Shown: positions 35,607 to 48,400 of the stretch, one piece after another
Layout: every line of letters begins with the position of its first letter
How positions within the stretch are numbered: position 1 is the stretch's first letter
NCBI GenBank assembly: GCA_907163375.1
Contig: CAJQUW010011023.1
Coordinates: 518,306-582,305 of the forward strand
Origin: Prostheceraeus crozeri
Lineage: Eukaryota > Platyhelminthes > Polycladida > Euryleptidae
Length of the DNA: 64,000 nucleotides
Direction: 5' to 3'
Notes under the pieces: model-generated
Told to the model about the DNA's origin: nothing
What the model saw: only the letters and a program-made list of their open reading frames with translations
Databases searched by the model: none
Translations under genes and position numbers: made by a program

Positions 35607-36283
35607 CACTAGGACGGTGACATGCCACGCTCAATGACGCGTAAGTCACGCGTAAACTACGTGACATCTAGTAAACTGCGTGAGTAAGTAACATCCGCGG
35701 CTATTCGTGACATCGCTGCAACATCTGTCGGTAGTCCTGTTCATAGAAATAGATTGTTCATCTAAAGTTGACTAGAATGGAAATTGACTCAAGATCGCGG
35801 CACATCAGGGGGGGACTAAGTTGGGGCATGAACCACCAATGAAAAGCTTAGAATTGCACAAGTGACTGATTCTAACCCAATGAAACAGACGTTGACAAAT
35901 GTATCTAAGTGAAAATGCGTGCGATTTTTGTGCCACTATTGTGTATTGCATGAAGCTTTACTTCCATTCTAGAGGTTTTATTGTTATCAATTTCTATGAT
36001 CCTGTTATATAGACTTTGCGTCTCATGTGTCTGTATCTACCATAAGGCTAAACAATGTGATAGGACCTCAATTTCATGCTCAGGGAAGACAGAACATGCT
36101 TAGCGGTTCATCCGTGGTTCAAGCGGCAACGCAGACAACCGTAGACGAGTAAACTATAAACGCTCGCCCGCGCGTATTCATGAACATTGCCCATGTTTTA
36201 ACAGCATGCGTAGAAGTATAAACTGCTCTTTTACCACGGATGTTTGGGTGCTCCGTAATTACGCGTGGCAATGTCACCTAGTG
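35607..36283. mobile_element. CACTA-like non-autonomous element (677 bp)
   Basis: The left end is CACTAGGACGGTGACATGCC and the right end is GGCAATGTCACCTAGTG. These are inverted copies apart from a 3-bp difference and a 1-bp gap. The terminal CACTAG is the signature of the CACTA (EnSpm) superfamily. The flanking triplets are TTC (left) and TCC (right), a near rather than exact 3-bp duplication. The interior is GC- and CpG-richer than its surroundings and contains no recognised transposase. Confidence 0.6.
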
Positions 36284-37286
36284 TCCTGATCTACATTAGT
36301 CTCTTCTCACTAAAATACGGTAGTGCATTTGTTTACTTTCGTATGTGAAATCGTTACCAAAAAGAATAATTTTGTGCACTCTTATGTCTATTCGAGTTAG
36401 TCTGCTGGGTTACTCAATTTGTTACATCATTCGCGAGTTTTCATCAGTATGCGCTTAATGAGAGGTTCCTCTGCACTGCATTGTCTCATCTCTGCTGCTG
36501 AAGCTCGGAGACCGCCCATTTCGGCATAGGTCTATGGGGATATCTGATAGTTAGGCTGACCCTACGTTGCCTCCAACTGAAAGGAGTGATTGTCAGATTT
36601 CACGGCTCGGTGAATTTGAGTCTTTGCACCGGTTCAGTGAATTAGTTATTTGACTTTATCACATACAGCTTCCTCAATAATGAAATTTCTTTAGCAATTT
36701 GTCTTGTGTGACCGAATACTTTACATCAGTGAAGATTACATTTACCTTTGCTGTTATTTGTGCGCTTTCTTCGCACACAGCCTTCACCATCTTCATGAAC
36801 ATTATCATTCTCTAGAACTTCTGCAGAATCCGTAGCTGTTCCTCACTTTCAGTAAGGATTACCTCTTTAAGTGACCCTGAACATTGCTGATGATGACAAA
36901 ACAATTCGAAAAGCAGAAAACGTCACATGGAATGAATAGAGATGGCAAAAATTCTTGCATGTTCTTGTCGACAACGTAGATCCATACTCATGCTGCACGC
37001 TGAATCGTAGAATTCATATATTTTTATTTTGCAAGAATTCATTTTGTTGTACAATAGATTTTGTTTGCCTAATAATTCAGAAAATAATAACTGGGAACAC
37101 TTCTACATTTTACTCTTTGAAAGTTTTAATGAATCGGAACTGATGCTTCTTTGAGTTTTGCTTTTGGAATTGAATAGATCTACCTACCATATGATTAGAA
37201 TTCACATGAGTGCCTTCTGCAGTACGCAGCCAACTTGGAGCATTATCAAAATACATTCGACAATCCTCTGGCACTAATCAATGTTA

Positions 37287-37700
37287 TTGGTACTTCTATT
37301 CTTCCCCCCACATTTTTCAAGTTTTCCAAGATCATCAAATTTCGCTAAAGTTAGTCACATTGGGTTTAAAATAGACTTGATCGGTCACTGAGTGACACTA
37401 CAACACGACTGAGAAGTCTTACTTGAACCCGGGGATGAAGGATTGGTCCCTTGGATATTCAGTTAGAATGCAAAGTACCACTGTGATCATGATCTTCGTG
37501 TGATTGTTGTCTACAGACAAATGACGAGAAGTTGTCTAATTCTGAGGCTGTAAATGTTCTACAAGTCAGATAAAAGGAGTTTTACACACTATGCGACGTT
37601 AGTGAGTTTGCCCTTAGGAGTAAGAGAAGATCGTTGACAATGCAACACTTCCGGTTGTCAACAGCAGAGATGTGGGGGGGGGGGAGAATAGAAGTACCAC
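37287..37700. mobile_element. Inverted-repeat element with C/G-tract ends (414 bp)
   Basis: The left terminus TGGTACTTCTATTCT is followed by a C tract and ACAT. The right terminus is the inverted equivalent, with an 11-base G tract at 37674-37684. GTTA lies directly outside each end (37283-37286 and 37701-37704), a candidate 4-bp duplication. The superfamily is not assigned. Confidence 0.65.
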
Positions 37701-40700
37701 GTTATTTTTCCCTCATAATTACCTGAGCTCCCAACCAATGCTATCGAAGTCTTTAGAAGTCAAGAAAACTATGCTGAAAATGAAAACATTTAGATAAAAT
37801 GCCTTCATCCAAGGTGAAACATCAAACTTGAAATAGAGGTCCAAATCAGCAGGGTACTACGTACACTGTCATCAAACTTTTGAAATAAACTTTTGGTAGA
37901 TTTGCAAAGCCTAGAGTAACCATCTGCATCGGCTAAGTAATTGTTTCACTTGTTCTATTGTATTCTCAGTAAAATTGCATTTTAATCAGATGGTCAAAGG
38001 GATTACTTAATCAGGCTGTGTACTTGCAACTAATGCAATTGACCAAGCGTTAAATTGATCTCATTTATTAATCCGCATTGACAATAATGCTGACCTGTGG
38101 GCAAGAATAACAAAAGCATTAATCACCGAATTGAATAGCTGTGGGATTCTACATGTCTTTGAAAACTTGTTGCTGTAATCTTATAGGGCAGGAGAGGATG
38201 AATTTAATTAGTTAATAGGACTTGACATAATTGACGGGCGATTTAAGCAAACTTATTCTACGAGTTGACTGTAAATATCAAAAGTCAATAGACAAAATGG
38301 ATTTTCCAGCGGGTTTCTAAAATGTTGACAAATACTTTTCGTTCCAAATTCCAATTCAGAGAACTGCGAGCTGAACAAAAAGGGCCTTCTCACCGAACTG
38401 TGCGCATTGGTCCGGAGTATGATCTTCGGGTAAATTTAAACGTCAATGCAGGATGGGTATTTCTACTTTTTTAATGGACATTTACGAAATGTCATGGAAT
38501 GTGACAAATAGCAGCCATAGATTCATTTAACATCCGAAATAGCGAACGCATTGGATTGAACAACAAATCTGTAGTTCATCGGCGGACAGAATCGCATAAT
38601 ATACATCTAGAATTGCAAAATACGACATGCCACTATAATCTGCTGCGTGAAGTTTATTAGCAGCATATGCAACCGTATATATTTGAATTAAAGCATTACT
38701 CGATTTGTATTTTAAAATGCATAATTTCACTGCGATAAAATAACCTGAATAGCTATTGCAGTCTTTCAAACCGGTCGCTATTTCTATTCATAGCATTTTG
38801 GTGTTATTTCACGCAGCACAAATCGACCGATACCTTAAACATAATCACGTTTATCAGCTTTTAGATCAATTGGGCGTTTATTATGAAAGTTGATTAAATA
38901 TATACGGCTTCAAACTTTGTCGACGTTTCAAAATTCCTCATGATGAGCTCGAACCCGAATTGAAAGTTGTGTACTAAGCATATATGCTTCCGGGTAATTA
39001 TTTGGGTAATCTAGGAAATCAATACTTTTGTTGTATGTAACCTGCACCGTATTCCTACTGTGAATAGAACGACGGTGGTCAGAATACGCGCTTTTGGCGA
39101 GTCTTATGAATCATAAGTCGATGGAGTCAGAGAAAACATACTTCCGAAAAGTGACAAAAATGCGCTCATCGTTCTAGCATAGCATATACGGTACAGGCAT
39201 TTAGCGGTGCGAGTGAAATGATTAAAGGAAGAAGGCGACATTAATACCGGGGCCGCATGATAACATCGACTTTTTCACATGTTGTTATTTACAATTCTGC
39301 AGGGAATTATGCTAGCCTGATCAATGTAATATATTTTAGCATGACAGTGATCATTTTTTTTGGAAATTATCAAATTTAAGAGAAATCACTGGTCAAGAAA
39401 TTGAAAATAATGCAAGCTAAGTGAACTTAATTAAGACAACTGAATTTGAGAAAATCTTGGAAATCATTAAAAATTTCGATTGATTATATAGGCTAGGTAC
39501 TTGAATAAACTCGTTCTCTCACAAAAACATCAATCACGCGAACGCACATTAATAGATGCCATCAGAAGGCCATCCTCGATTGAGTTTCTTCGGTGATTCA
39601 TCAGCGACTGTTTTTTACGCACTATTTTCGCATGTCACCTTGGCAAGTGCACCTGAAACAATCCCTGCATTTTGATAACACAATGAAGTTGAACAACCAC
39701 AGAATTAGAAAGGTCGTCTCTTCTTCTGTTTGACTAGAAAGGAAGCATTGGAACATGCAACGTTAATGAAATGTCACAATCTGTTGACATAATACCCATA
39801 GGAATCGAACAGTGAGCAGCCAGTTCAAAATTAAATACGCCAAATTGTGCGAAGTTTCAGTGACTGTTATCAACCGGATCACACAGAGGGACACAGTCGA
39901 TGTCAAGTTCTACAGAGAAGTTTGTGAACGTATTTTTTGTACGCCTGCTAACTTTTTTTGAAATGATCGGAGGACCCAACATTATCGAGAAAACTTTTGC
40001 GCAATGATCTGAATTCTTCGAATCTGAAGGGATCGCGGCGATCGGAGCATTTTGAAGGAATTCACAGCATTCCGCAAGCGACGCACGACTATTTTTTTCT
40101 TATCTCTGCAAGGCATGAAATTTCTTTTTGCCCACCTAGTAAGTTCCTGCATGTGCCATTGTTTTAAATCAGTTTGCACTTCTAGCAAAGTGACACGGTT
40201 AAACAATCTAATTCTGTGCGAATAACATTCCAGAATGTTGTCCGTGGACAGCTATCTTGGGGTCTTCTTTAAGTGAGAAGAATCTTGCTCACGAGCGTCT
40301 GCCACAAAATCCACAAGAGTCCGAAGTTCTTCCAACCGAATGAATTTATATTCCTGCCCTTTTACTTTCCCTGATTTGAAGTACAATTGCATATCACAAT
40401 GTCTGACAACTAGAATTCAGTTTTGAAGAACAACCAATTCCAAATTTCCCTCGCAATGTTGCATGCTGTCTTGTTGACGATCAGTTGTTATTGTGATGCG
40501 TGTAGGAATTCCTGACTTGGAGAATGAATCATGGAATTTGACAGTTAAGAGCAGGAAGTCAGTTGAAGTCAATTCTGATCTAAAATGAAATCGTGAGTCA
40601 TTTTGTATCAGGTGCTGAGATCCATCTCTTGACAGCAATCGTGATAATATTGTTATTTTGAAAATTGAGAATATTACCTTCTTCTGTGAATAATTTCTCC

Positions 40701-43248
40701 TCAGCACTTTGTAAGCCCCAGAAAACGCTTCCGGAGTCAACAAGTGTATGAAAAGTAGCAAGATATCTAAAACATGCGAACATTTTCATTCAGTTATTGA
40801 GGGCATCATTCTGGTGACCTTGACCAGTTCGCAAATGCTTCCTTGCTTTAAATTGACCTTTTGTGACCCACTTACCTCTCCAAGGTTACTCATTCATTGT
40901 GCAAATCTCGCAATTTGTCCTCTTCTTTTCGGATTGCTTTGTTCGAACGATCCCAAAATCCTACTACAACTTAACTTCGAAAAGCTGTGTTTTGCGGCGA
41001 TGAAATAGCCATTTCGAACAATTCAAATCAACTCAAGCTCTGTGTGGTTTATAGCAGAACACAGACTCCATCGTGACTATATCTGGTCCTCAATAAAAAT
41101 ATCGGTCACTCTCTATTCATTGAAAGACCGCTATCTTTAGCTTCTAAGTTTCTACCTTTCATACCGTACAGAAACTACAGAATAATTTTGCCAGCTGCAC
41201 AAAATTCAATAATTTAGGCCTTCTTTGCAACTGACTGTCTTTTAGCAGCATAGTATACCAACTGTATACGGCAGTCACACGTGCTGTGGATGGTGCGAGT
41301 CGCAGGACAGCGAAAATGGTTGAGAGAGTAACAATCCTCGATGCAGCATGAAAATAACATTATCGAATTTTCAAAACTGGCAAGAAACTTCGTGCAATGA
41401 AGATAACCTACATGAAAATGTATGAAATTGAAAATAGGCCTACCGCATAAAATGCAACTGATTAGGAAATATATTCACAAAATATCAGACGTTCTAAGAA
41501 TTGAAAATACTTAGGGAGCTTGCGACCCACCCAGTAAGTGTAGTCGGTAGGCCTCATGAAAAAACCATTGCTTCTCTAAAAACTTGTTAGACTATTTTGG
41601 TTAAAAGGATGTTTTCTGATTTTTATATTTTCAAATGATGATATGGCATTAATGACTTATTCAAACTATTGATATCATGCTGTTAGCTTTCATAAAGTCT
41701 TTCTTTGTGGTCTTCAGATGGATTTGCATTCCATTCAAGCACCAATAATTAATAAATAAATGGCTATCAATGACTAATGCATAAATGACTTTATACACAA
41801 GCGCACGACACAATTACCTCATGTTGCATTTTTCTATATGAAATAACCTTTACAATGCTAATAAAATACCTGCATTGTCAAAGATGCGAAAACAGTTTCT
41901 AACCCATGTCTTATTTGCCGCGTTTGCATCAAGCGTGCTTTTTGAAACCGCGTGTTAAAATTGTATTATCAATCTGCGTGTTTAAACATGCTTTAAAAGC
42001 AAGCCATGCATTCTAGAAGCCTTTATTGAAATTTCTGTAAGTGATACACGCTTGTTAATAAACGTATGGAGCTATTATTCAAAACGAAAGCAGATAAAGT
42101 GCCGCCATCTCGTGCACCCAACTTATCAATGCTGAATGAATGAATTCTTCTGATTCAGTCGATAAAATGATACTTCCGACAAACATTAATATTTTGACCT
42201 AGTCAAAATTATTCATCTTACGATGGACGACAAAGTACATGTAAATATCAAAAATGACAAGACTCAAAAGCAAGACAAAGTAATACAATGTAAGGCTGAG
42301 GACCGTCAGACCCGAAGCCATAGCTTATTGAGGTTCTGAGATCTGAATTGCAACATCATTGTGTTAAGGTTATCTATGATCGAACCGCAATGTGCTAAAT
42401 CGGTATTGAAAGATATACGAACCTTAACACAATGCGCGTGAGAATTGTAGCTGTGCGATGATCTCTATCTTCTTTCTTTTGAAGCAACAGTATTTTATTT
42501 CTTCAAAAAGAGATTTCTGCATTTGAAAAGTAGTCTACAACTAACAATTCAGTCACTTCTCAATGAATAAAGAATTCCTAGCATGTTTTTTCAGAATTCT
42601 TGTCTACTCCTTAGAATTGACGGTTAAACGTAATTATCTTTGATAGTTTGACAGCGTGATCAATGGGGAGTTGAATGGATGCTATTATGTATGTCGTCAA
42701 AGGTCATTCCTTTTTCATTGCAAGGAGGCGAGCGACGCCCCGGAGGCCTATTGTCAAAACACATGAAATAATACTCTGAAATGTTCTCGTAATTCTCCTG
42801 TGGAAATCTTCTTTATTTGAAAATTACATACAACACAAGGATGGCAGAAATGAGCGATAATTGTTTTACCAACGCTTCAATGATGATTTGAAATTCAATA
42901 TAAACAACATTGAACGCGCAAAGGTCGTCTTCATACATACATGTACAAGTGGTGTTCATACACTGCTCTCTCCCAATCAGGCATGATTGATTTCGTCGAC
43001 GATGAAAGTTCAAACCCTGTTATCTCATATTTATCACAAATGAGTTGTCATCACCATGCACTCAGACATCATGAGAAGAAAAATTTTTTTAAGAAACAGC
43101 TACCAACAATATTTCATGAATGAAATTATAACAAAATTGTAGAGTCCATTTCCTATTGGATACAATTAAGCAAAATAGCTTCAGAGTGTTCTACTGAAAG
43201 ATTGCTAAGATTGCGAATCTGTTATTTCAACGACGATATACAGTCTTG

Positions 43249-43431
43249 CTATAGTATTTTTCGCTTTTCGAAATCACAGCGAATTCTGAAATTTTTCATT
43301 TCTTCAGCAGTTATATCACCAGCCGGTTTCTCATGACGAAGAATGGATTCAAGAAACTTCATAATAAAACGGAACCTCGCCGAAATATGATGAATTTGAA
43401 TGTTATTGATGAAATTGCCAGTTTTGTCCAT
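43249..43431 (-). other. Unassigned protein-like open frame
   Basis: A 60-codon minus-strand frame includes FRFIMKFLESILRHEKPAGD and ITAEEMKNFRIRCDFEKRK. It looks coding in composition (charged, no low complexity). I do not recognise it, and neither splice sites nor neighbouring exons were identified. It may be a transposon remnant or an exon of an antisense gene. Confidence 0.25.
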
Positions 43432-44124
43432 TCTTGATAAAAGAGGGAAGTTCTAGGTTCGACTGAATGAATTGATTTTAGACAAATGCACGTTTAATAG
43501 GAATTTAACTTGTGCTACACTTCAGAATGCAGTGAGAGAGAACAGAATGCAACTCCGAGAATACCAAAATGTGAGGAAAAAGTAATTTTATGCATAAACC
43601 GCGTGTCTATTAAAAAGCTAAAAAAGAAAGTGGCATCTCGTCATGGAAGTACGGCTTAGGGGAGTGGAAGGTCTGCGTGCAATGTGATTGTGTGTATTGC
43701 TGTCATAGTGATTGTACTTAAATGACGACATCCTGCGAAAGATCTTGGAAGGTAATGTTTACGTTATTCTCATTTCTTAAATGAAAATGCAATATCTATG
43801 GTTCATCGACACATATTATAGAGCTTATTTGTTCCATGAAAGTCGTATATATACAGACCGACTGCTTGCCTCTAGTGAACTGAAAAAGCGTGTGTCCTGT
43901 GTAAAAAATACTGTCATGCAATCACTAGTATGACTCAGTAAAATTAATGTTCCAAATGTACAAAATGTGATTTGCTGTAAACTATGATAAAGTCTTGATA
44001 TGACCGATTCATTTGAATGTAATAAATATGTATGATTTGATGTGAATTATTCAAAATAATTCTAGTATTGATCATTCATAATGATCTAATATGAAAGATT
44101 GAATGTTTTTAATTTCATTTTCAG

Positions 44125-44182
44125 TTTTCGAATCTTCTCGTGCCTGAAGAACAAAGTCTAGTTACCGGTGAGGTAATCACAG
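44125..44182 (+). CDS. CTTNBP2-like: CTTNBP2-like gene, short linker exon
   Basis: This candidate is a 58-bp exon between TTTTCAG and the donor GTAAGG. It starts in phase 0 and ends in phase 1, reading FSNLLVPEEQSLVTGEVIT plus one base. It has no recognised domain. Support comes from phase: the exon at 50818 is open from its acceptor only if it receives one base, and this exon supplies exactly that. An alternative donor at 44173 (GAG|GTAATC) would leave phase 0 and put a stop early in the next exon, so it was not chosen. It lies 14.8 kb after the previous recognised exon, and undetected exons may lie between them. Confidence 0.6.
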
Positions 44183-44664
44183 GTAAGGAGGACATGATGA
44201 ACGCTCTCTGATAATGTAAAATAAAGTAAATTATTAATAATCATGTCAATTATGAACAATCATGCACATGAAATATTCGATGATTAATACTCATTCATTA
44301 TAATTGCAATGACAGATGATGTGTGATATAGACTGATTGTGATGATTGGATCATACAATTGACATCGATCGCGCGTAAACCGAAGCCGGTTAGCGTTGAC
44401 CGGCGCGTTACGCCAGAAGTCTAAACAGACTTTGAGCGGTCCCAGCACCGCCGGTAAAGCGATTACTCTATCAAGAAGAGAAAGGGCTAAATTGCCTCAA
44501 GCAAGAATGATTGCACCTTGAAATTTGGTCAAAGCAGGTCGGATTGTTTTTAAACTATACAAAGAGTTGTGTTGTTAACTTTATTACTAAGAGATCCCTG
44601 AATATCTGAAGAGAATGACAGCTATTAAGTCAGTACAAGACACCAACACCCTTGATTCCCCGAC

Positions 44665-44718
44665 CGCACTCGCCCGACCTAGGAATCGAACCTTCTTCAC
44701 TAGGCCACACTGACGGTT
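44665..44718 (-). mobile_element. tRNA-derived SINE fragment (minus)
   Basis: On the minus strand, GTGTGGCCTAGTG (A-box-like) is followed after a short gap by AAGGTTCGATTCCTAGG (B box). The anticodon-arm region between them is missing, so this is a deleted tRNA-like head. Confidence 0.5.
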
Positions 44719-45297
44719 CAAAAGGAATGCGAGTGAACTAAGAGATCCTTATCTTTCAAATGCCCCCTTTATCCTTAAAAGATCCTTGACGTTTTCCAAT
44801 AATTTTTCGTGGAATACCCATGTCAGAAGTATTGTGTCGACGGAGAATTCACATTCTGCGTCATTTACGTAGAGCTCAGTGTCCACCGCATCTTATATAT
44901 AATTACTATGTTGCTTTTATTTGCTCCTTGATTACGAACACGTATCATTGTTTCTGAAATCGCAGTGCCCACCTTCTGTCTGACTACGTGTTGAGCGTCA
45001 TTTAACAAAATTTTTAAGTGATTTTGATTATGTGAGCTTGTCCACCATTTTAGGAAGTGTGGGTATTAAGCTCTTCAAGCAAATTGTGAACAATCTTGAC
45101 CGCGTGTTGCGACCATTTTTCGTGAGAGACCAATTATTCACTAATTCTAGAAAACCATTGGTGTCGCGATTGAGCAGACTTGTAAGTAGGCCGGGCCTGG
45201 GTCTGAACATTTCCGTTGTAGTGGGCCTGGACCGGCTGGGCTTTGTCTGAGCGTGCCCGGACCACATTTACAGGTCTGAGTGTGAGTCCTGCCCTAT

Positions 45298-45935
45298 GAT
45301 CGGCAATGATATCATCTTATTTTTTTTTATAATGAAAATATGCCATTTTTAGTGAAATATTCGCAGTCCTACGCTGTAAATAGATTTGGTCATTCGAATT
45401 TTTCGATTTGCACTGCTACAATGCTACTTTTACCGCTCTTAGCAATGAAGTTAAAATTAGATTGTATGCAGCATCGATATATTCCAAATAATGGAAGACC
45501 GAAGAAAGCAGTTTAGTCATACAAAGCTTCTTGTATATCAAAGCTTAGATGGGGACTATGATTTAATTAGAAATATGCACACAGTATGCAGTTGGTTGGG
45601 CCAACAGTATCGAAAGTAAGAAAAAAGATGAGTCACATCTGCTTCTTAGCGCACCTGCAGTCCTGAGTTGTTTCACTCTGTGTGGTACACGACTGGCAGA
45701 TAATAACCCCGTGCTTTTCGCTACATGAATCAAACAGTGGGGAAGGACATGGGTAGAACAAGCGAAAGAAACAAAATTTGCCTCAATACAAAATGCGGAG
45801 AATATACGATTAGAAGATATAATGGAACAAAAACTTTTGATGATATCATTTTATATCATTTTTCAAAAATAAAATGTTATAAAATGATTTAATTTTTCCT
45901 AAGAATAAAATGATATCATTTTATCATTGCCGATC
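45298..45935. mobile_element. Inverted-repeat element (about 640 bp)
   Basis: GATCGGCAATGATA at the left is inverted as TATCATTGCCGATC at the right, apart from indels after the first 12 bases. Near the right end ATGATATCATTTTAT is repeated. A possible GTCCT flanking match lies a few bases outside each end. Limits and class are uncertain. Confidence 0.5.
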
Positions 45936-48149
45936 TTTGGTCCTACTAGCCACACATTTCTTACATGGCAGCTTGCTCTATCGCTTAACTCACCTTATTA
46001 ATTTTAATTGATTTAAATGACTTGGCACATTGCTTCACGTATTTTGTTTGAATGTAAATGCATGTTAAATAGTTGTTTTGGACAATATCTCTTATCAGAA
46101 ACATTCAGTGCCGATGCATTTCTCCGAAGTACACTTACAGCGCTTTTCTTCATGTCGGAGGAATTGATTTATAACTGAAAATAGATTTTGTTTTCTTGAT
46201 CACACTGTCCGGAATGTCGTGTGTCAATCCTAAAGTACATGCATATCCCTTTCTTGTTTTTATTTGTTTCATTGATTGCTCTCTTATTTCGTCTTTCATT
46301 TATTTGTTTTGATGATGCAGCTATTCCCTTCTTGAAAACATTCATTTCTTTCAACGTATTGAAACATGTATTCAACAGCGTTGTGCAGCAGCATTGGATT
46401 AAAAGCCAGTAAGTGAATGTCAAACCTTTTATGAATTAAAGGTGCAACGATTTGCGGTCAACCATCTTGTTCAAGCACATTAACCACTGTTACATGTCCT
46501 GTTTATGGCTAATTCGTTTATGGTTTCGGTTGTTCAGTAAAACAGAATCAATATTTACCGAATAAACGATTTTCATACAATTATATCTTCAAAAGATTTA
46601 CACACTCAACTTAAAAAGTGGTGAAGTGATTATTAAAGCTCGACGTAATAGTTTTCAACTAAAAAAAATATTTTGACTACTTTAAAAAGAAAACAGATTT
46701 TTTCGGAATAATAACCTAATATCAGTTTCTGTTCATGATTCTTGATCAAATTCAGTCAAATAGCAGATATTCGAGGCTCTCATATGCAACTATACAGGCG
46801 ATATTCGGACTGGCGGTTAACTGGATTTCTATTAACCAGTTTTCAGCTAATGAGAATTCCATTCCTCATCATACATCCACGGTAATCTCTCTTTTGTACC
46901 TGCTTCCATCAAACAACTGGAGACTCAAGGCTTGGCTTTAGTTGATGCATGCCAATTAATGGTAGATGCGAGGCTGAGCAATATTTCGGGCAAGCTGCAG
47001 ACGAAGTTGGATGCCATGTTGACAAAGAATTCAGCCTTCAAAATCATATGCGATGTGGCCACCATTCTACGTGGAGGGTGAACTGACGTTCCTGACTGGA
47101 TGACATTTCAATTTTGCATTCTGTACGGTTATGTCAGCGGAGGTGTCCTTCAGTAACTACAAAATGACGAAGAGAAGGTCTCACAGAGGAGAATATTCAC
47201 TGCATTATGAAAACAAAATGTTAGTACAATAATTGTTGACGGCCTTCTTGTTGATGCCTTTTTGTCGTTAATTGAAATTGTTTTTTGTTCGAAGAAATTT
47301 TACAACATCTTATAAAGGATATTGTAAGTAAATACAATTTCAAAATGTTTACCGATCCATTGCATAATGACTTAAAGAAAAAAGATGAAAAAAGCTATTT
47401 TGCGAATTTTACCAATGAAATGAAAAACTTTTCCTGCTTGAAAAATAAACTATTTTGTCGAGCTCTAGACTGATTATACATATTCGCAATATTCTGTTAT
47501 TTTCACTCCTTTTGCAATACACTCATCCTCTTATCAACACTTTCCCGTTTGCGATGGCAGTGTGAAACTCAAGATGATTATGTAATAACTGTATATTGTG
47601 TTTCTATCTATTCATCTCTCTACGTACTAGTTGTCAATTTCTATCCGTTCCTCCTCGTTGCAGCTCAAATGAATAGCAGATGCAAATACAATGAACGCAG
47701 CCACTGAATCACAGACAGCTAACATTTTCTTGAAACATACACAAGTCGCACTAATGTCGACATATCCACGAAATCCTTTTGTTTCCCATGCACCGCAAGT
47801 TCATCTTATTGGCTGCTTCCCAAGTTTAATTCAGGGTAAACTTTCTTTTGCCAAGCATCTAAAAATATCAAATATCAAGCAAACCCGGTAATTTCAATCA
47901 AGAACTTTAGAGAGTTAAGTTTTGTATTTAATCGAGGTGAAATCATTATTGTCTTCTTTTTATATTTTTTTTCCAAGAAGTACTGAATGACAAAATATTT
48001 ATTCTTTCCAAGGTGTTGCACTGAAACGTATTATTACAATCCAGGGTGGTCCTGAACGATTTAAAAATCAAAAAATTCCCCATCTTCAAATGCTGCATTT
48101 TCATGTTGCCGATCAATCAGCTATTGATTTGCATCAGAAACGAAAATGA

Positions 48150-48400
48150 TCGATCGTGTCTGAGAAAATTGCCAAAGGAAACTCGATGCATCTTAGCATT
48201 CTATAAATGCATACAATCAATTTGAGACCAACAGCAAAGAAATCGGTCAACAATTTTATCTAATTTTATCCATTTAATAAAACTGTCTCGTGAAAATTGG
48301 CATTTCTGAGCACTCTATGAGTGCATGCAACTATTTTGAGTGAGACCAAAAGCAAAATAATCAGTCGACAATTTTAAGAGAAAACTGAAAAATTTGAATT
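48150..48400 (+). repeat. Divergent tandem duplication (about 125-bp unit, two copies)
   Basis: Two adjacent segments share, in order, GAAAATTG, the TTAGCATTCTATAAATGCAT / TGAGCACTCTATGAGTGCAT pair, GAGACCAA.AGCAAA and TCGACAATTTTA-like ends. Divergence is high, so the duplication is old. Confidence 0.5.

Larger units (their letters stand above)
29285..44124 (+). other. Largest intron (14.8 kb)
   Basis: This stretch lies between the proline-rich exon and the 44125 exon, where vertebrate CTTNBP2 has its long disordered exon and ankyrin repeats. I looked for ankyrin-type frames and saw none. It holds a SINE piece (31060), the 33440 hairpin, the CACTA-like element (35607) and a 414-bp inverted-repeat element (37287). 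In 29300-31040, 31150-33400, 34100-35600 and 37710-43240 I see only AT-rich sequence with no assignable gene. Confidence 0.6.

Noticed and set aside
36083-36165. Small frame after CTCAG reading GRQNMLSGSSVVQAATQTT, as an exon in the large intron
   Set aside because: It lies inside the CACTA-like element, has no good donor and shows no family similarity.
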